Shown here piece after piece: positions 22,180-24,252 of a stretch of 24,252 nucleotides of DNA (the first letter of the stretch is position 1; each line of letters starts with the position of its first letter). Position numbers and translations under genes: made by a program. Under the pieces are notes generated by a model. It saw only the letters and a list, made by a program, of their open reading frames with translations, was not told where the DNA came from and did not search any database. This DNA is from CAZMLC01 sp964567125 (GTDB lineage: Bacteria; Verrucomicrobiota; Kiritimatiellia; RFP12; UBA1067), in NCBI GenBank assembly GCA_964567125.1, contig CAZMLC010000041.1, positions 1 through 24,252 of the forward strand. The letters are read 5' to 3'.

Positions 22180-24252
22180 ATGCACCCCGATGAACTACAG
22201 AGCATCCCCGGTCTTTGCGACGTGATCTACGGCGCAACACCGCTGCACGCCCCCGGTGCGGCGCCGGCCATCGACGCGGGACTGTGGCCGCTCGTGCCCG
22301 TCGCCCTGTGGACCGCGGTCATCCTCGTGCGCCTGCTCAGGAACTACAGCCTGCGCGTCCATCTGCACGCGCTCGCCGGGCTCTTCAGCGCCATGCCGGC
22401 GCCCGCCCGCATCGGCGCGCTTTTCTTCTGCGCCATCTGCATCTCCTCCGGTCTGCCTAAGATGGACCCCCTCGGCGGGCTTCTCGACGGGCTGATCAGC
22501 ATGCCCGCATACCAATCGTCCCCGGAAACACCTGCTCAGGCCTCCGGCCCACTGACCGCGCTGACCGACGCGCAGACGCTGGCCTGCAGCGTCCTCGCCG
22601 CCGCTGAGACCAACGTCAGCTTCACGCTCGATCCGCCATCCAATGCGGTCATCCATCAGCCCTGGGTTGTGCGCGGTGCGCATGCGGATGTCTTCCGCTG
22701 CGCACCTGAGGTCTGGAGCTTTCTCTGCGGCACGAACATCTATACAAACATTTACGTCTCCTCCTCCGGCACGCTCGCCTTGCGGCGTTTCCAGGGATCG
22801 CCTGATCCCGTTGCTCTCGGGGATACCGACGCTTTCTACTTCGCCCCGCTCCAGGCCGCCTTCGGCATCGCGCCCGCCGCGAACTGGAACCTGCTTTCCG
22901 CGTCCAATTCACTCTTCTGGTACGACGTCACGGAGGAGGGGGTGGCCCGCTTCACCTGGCGAAACGTCCTCTCCGGCCGCTCACCGGAATCGCCCGTCTC
23001 CTTCCAGGCCGAACTACTCCCTTCCGGCGACTTCACCTTCCGCTACGATCTCGGCGCGACCCCGTGGCCCTCGAACGGCCTTGCCGGCACCCGCCTGAAC
23101 GGCGGCGGCGGGAACGCCCTCGTAAGCGGCTGTACAGCCACCAACCACCTGTGCTCCTCCCTCTACAGCCTCGACGGCTCCAACCTCGTGGTCACGCCGC
23201 TCTGCGCCTACCTGAATGGAAGCACGCGTTTCACCCTGCACTGGAAGGCCTTTCTGCCCATCGATCTCGGCGACCCCGATACCGACGGCCTCGATACCGC
23301 CGATGAACTCCTGATCTACCACACCGATCCCCGCAACGCCGACAGCGACGGCGACGGCCTCCTCGACGGCGAGGAGATCGGCGGCGGTTACGATCCAGTC
23401 CGCTTCAGCACCGCCACCAGCGGCGTCAGCGACCTCCTCTCCGTGATCGACATCGCCAGCCTGACCAACGCCTCGATCCGTCTCGGCAGCGGAACCTCCG
23501 GCACGCTCATCATCACTTCCCGGCTCGATACCGCCGTCTCGGACGATGCCGCCATCCTGCGCATCACCCTGCCGGGAAGCCCCTCCGCCTACATCCCCGT
23601 GCTGCCCGGGACCGACATCGTCACTTCCGTCAGCCTGCCCGTCGACGCGGCGGTCTCCTTCAGCCTCGTCGCCACCCGGGAGTCCGGGATCAGCGGGACG
23701 CCCGTGCTCGCCGTCGGTTGCGACAGGCCTGCCCTCCTGCGCGATCCTGCGCATCTCTTCGGCTCCGCTGTCCGCGCCATGACGCTCGGTCTGCCTTCGT
23801 CTCCCGTCCGGCCCGAAGGCAGCATCGTCATGCCATCCTACACCGTCGAGCCCGGGACCGTCTGCCTCCACGACCCCAACTTCAACTTCCTCACCATCAG
23901 TTCCAAGGATAACCAGCTCGCCTTCGCCGATGACAACGGGCTCGCCGTCTATTTTCTTAACTTGGGCTGGGATTCGACGTGGGGCGAACTGCACGTCGGG
24001 AGCAACTACCATACCTTCGAGGTGCCGCTTACCGGTCTCAGCGCCGGCGTCCGCGTGATCGGCTCGCACGGGGTTCAAGTCCACGCCTGTCTCGAAGACA
24101 CCGGAGAGGGAGGAGGAGGAGGAGGCGAAGGAGGCGGGGGCAACGGCGACGGTCCTGTCATACACTGCTGCGACCGCTACCCCGACTGCGAGCACCAGAG
24201 CTACGGCGTTCCCCTGAATGACCCCGACAATCCCGATGAAAACGCGCCGTCC
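22180..24252 (+). CDS. Large membrane-anchored protein with TSP3-like calcium repeats (partial, runs off window)
   Basis: An open frame of 691 codons without a stop to the end of the window. There is a hydrophobic segment at about 34-53 and a weaker one at about 76-92. A long beta-rich extracytoplasmic region follows. Around residues 362-402 Asp/Gly-rich motifs (DPDTDGLDTADE, NADSDGDGLLDGEE) match thrombospondin-type-3/dockerin-like calcium-binding repeats. Near residue 645 a glycine/glutamate-rich linker leads into a Cys-rich stretch (HCCDRYPDC). The start has no Shine-Dalgarno sequence; it lies nine bases after the TAA of the previous gene and in its frame, so translation is probably coupled or the two were once one gene. 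Domains beyond the window may define its function (a surface or secreted effector is one possibility). Function unknown. Confidence 0.7.
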   Translation, partial: MHPDELQSIPGLCDVIYGATPLHAPGAAPAIDAGLWPLVPVALWTAVILVRLLRNYSLRVHLHALAGLFSAMPAPARIGALFFCAICISSGLPKMDPLGGLLDGLISMPAYQSSPETPAQASGPLTALTDAQTLACSVLAAAETNVSFTLDPPSNAVIHQPWVVRGAHADVFRCAPEVWSFLCGTNIYTNIYVSSSGTLALRRFQGSPDPVALGDTDAFYFAPLQAAFGIAPAANWNLLSASNSLFWYDVTEEGVARFTWRNVLSGRSPESPVSFQAELLPSGDFTFRYDLGATPWPSNGLAGTRLNGGGGNALVSGCTATNHLCSSLYSLDGSNLVVTPLCAYLNGSTRFTLHWKAFLPIDLGDPDTDGLDTADELLIYHTDPRNADSDGDGLLDGEEIGGGYDPVRFSTATSGVSDLLSVIDIASLTNASIRLGSGTSGTLIITSRLDTAVSDDAAILRITLPGSPSAYIPVLPGTDIVTSVSLPVDAAVSFSLVATRESGISGTPVLAVGCDRPALLRDPAHLFGSAVRAMTLGLPSSPVRPEGSIVMPSYTVEPGTVCLHDPNFNFLTISSKDNQLAFADDNGLAVYFLNLGWDSTWGELHVGSNYHTFEVPLTGLSAGVRVIGSHGVQVHACLEDTGEGGGGGGEGGGGNGDGPVIHCCDRYPDCEHQSYGVPLNDPDNPDENAPS
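24104..24142 (+). repeat. GGA-type trinucleotide repeat coding for a Gly-rich linker
   Basis: A run of imperfect GGA/GGC triplets encodes a linker of glycines with a few glutamates. Because the unit is three bases, slippage would lengthen or shorten the linker without breaking the frame. Confidence 0.7.

Noticed and set aside
23014..24195. Minus-strand open frame (393 codons) opposite the TSP3-repeat gene
   Set aside because: Gly/Ala/Val/Glu/Asp-rich translation produced by the strong codon bias of the plus-strand gene; the plus frame has recognisable calcium-binding motifs.
1..24252. CRISPR array, insertion sequence, integrase or prophage genes
   Set aside because: No regularly spaced repeats, transposase or recombinase motifs or terminal inverted repeats were seen on either strand.

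Overview
The window looks like chromosomal DNA from a Gram-negative member of the PVC group, most likely the Kiritimatiellae/Verrucomicrobiota or a Lentisphaerae-like lineage. The signs are an autotransporter-associated beta-strand-repeat giant secreted protein, paired SPFH proteins, a LamG-bearing carbohydrate-active enzyme, several Gfo/Idh/MocA oxidoreductases with twin-arginine signals, xylose-isomerase-like TIM barrels, and a PAS-AraC regulator. This placement is inferred from gene content; no phylogenetic marker other than one tRNA is present.

Left part (1-4895): a secreted 1355-residue repeat protein on the minus strand, with a strong terminator behind it and a near-consensus sigma-70 promoter in front. 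The spacer of that promoter contains a run of eight C, which makes it a candidate phase-variable switch. A tRNA-Thr(UGU) with its own promoter and terminator follows.

Centre-left (4985-9747): a two-gene minus-strand operon of membrane SPFH (stomatin/flotillin-type) proteins. Each carries three tandem copies of a ~55-residue beta module before its SPFH domain. A divergent Nramp-type metal transporter lies next to it.

Centre-right (9836-21343): a carbohydrate locus. Two secreted enzymes (a LamG plus TIM-barrel protein resembling a glycoside hydrolase, and an alginate-lyase-fold protein) and a PAS-AraC regulator lie on the plus strand. A tightly packed five-gene minus-strand operon faces them, in the order Gfo/Idh, TIM barrel, Gfo/Idh, TIM barrel, UroD-like. 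The first four products carry export signals (three Tat, one Sec) and the last does not. The likely picture is extracellular or periplasmic cleavage of an acidic or modified glycan, followed by periplasmic oxidation and isomerisation or cleavage of sugars, with the AraC protein as local regulator. The regulator and the operon share their stop codons in one TTAA.

Right end (21598-24252): a 190-residue secreted protein with an EF-hand-type loop, then a large membrane-anchored protein with thrombospondin-type-3-like calcium repeats that runs off the window. The two are in the same frame and separated by one TAA. By eye this segment is richer in C-ending codons than its neighbours.
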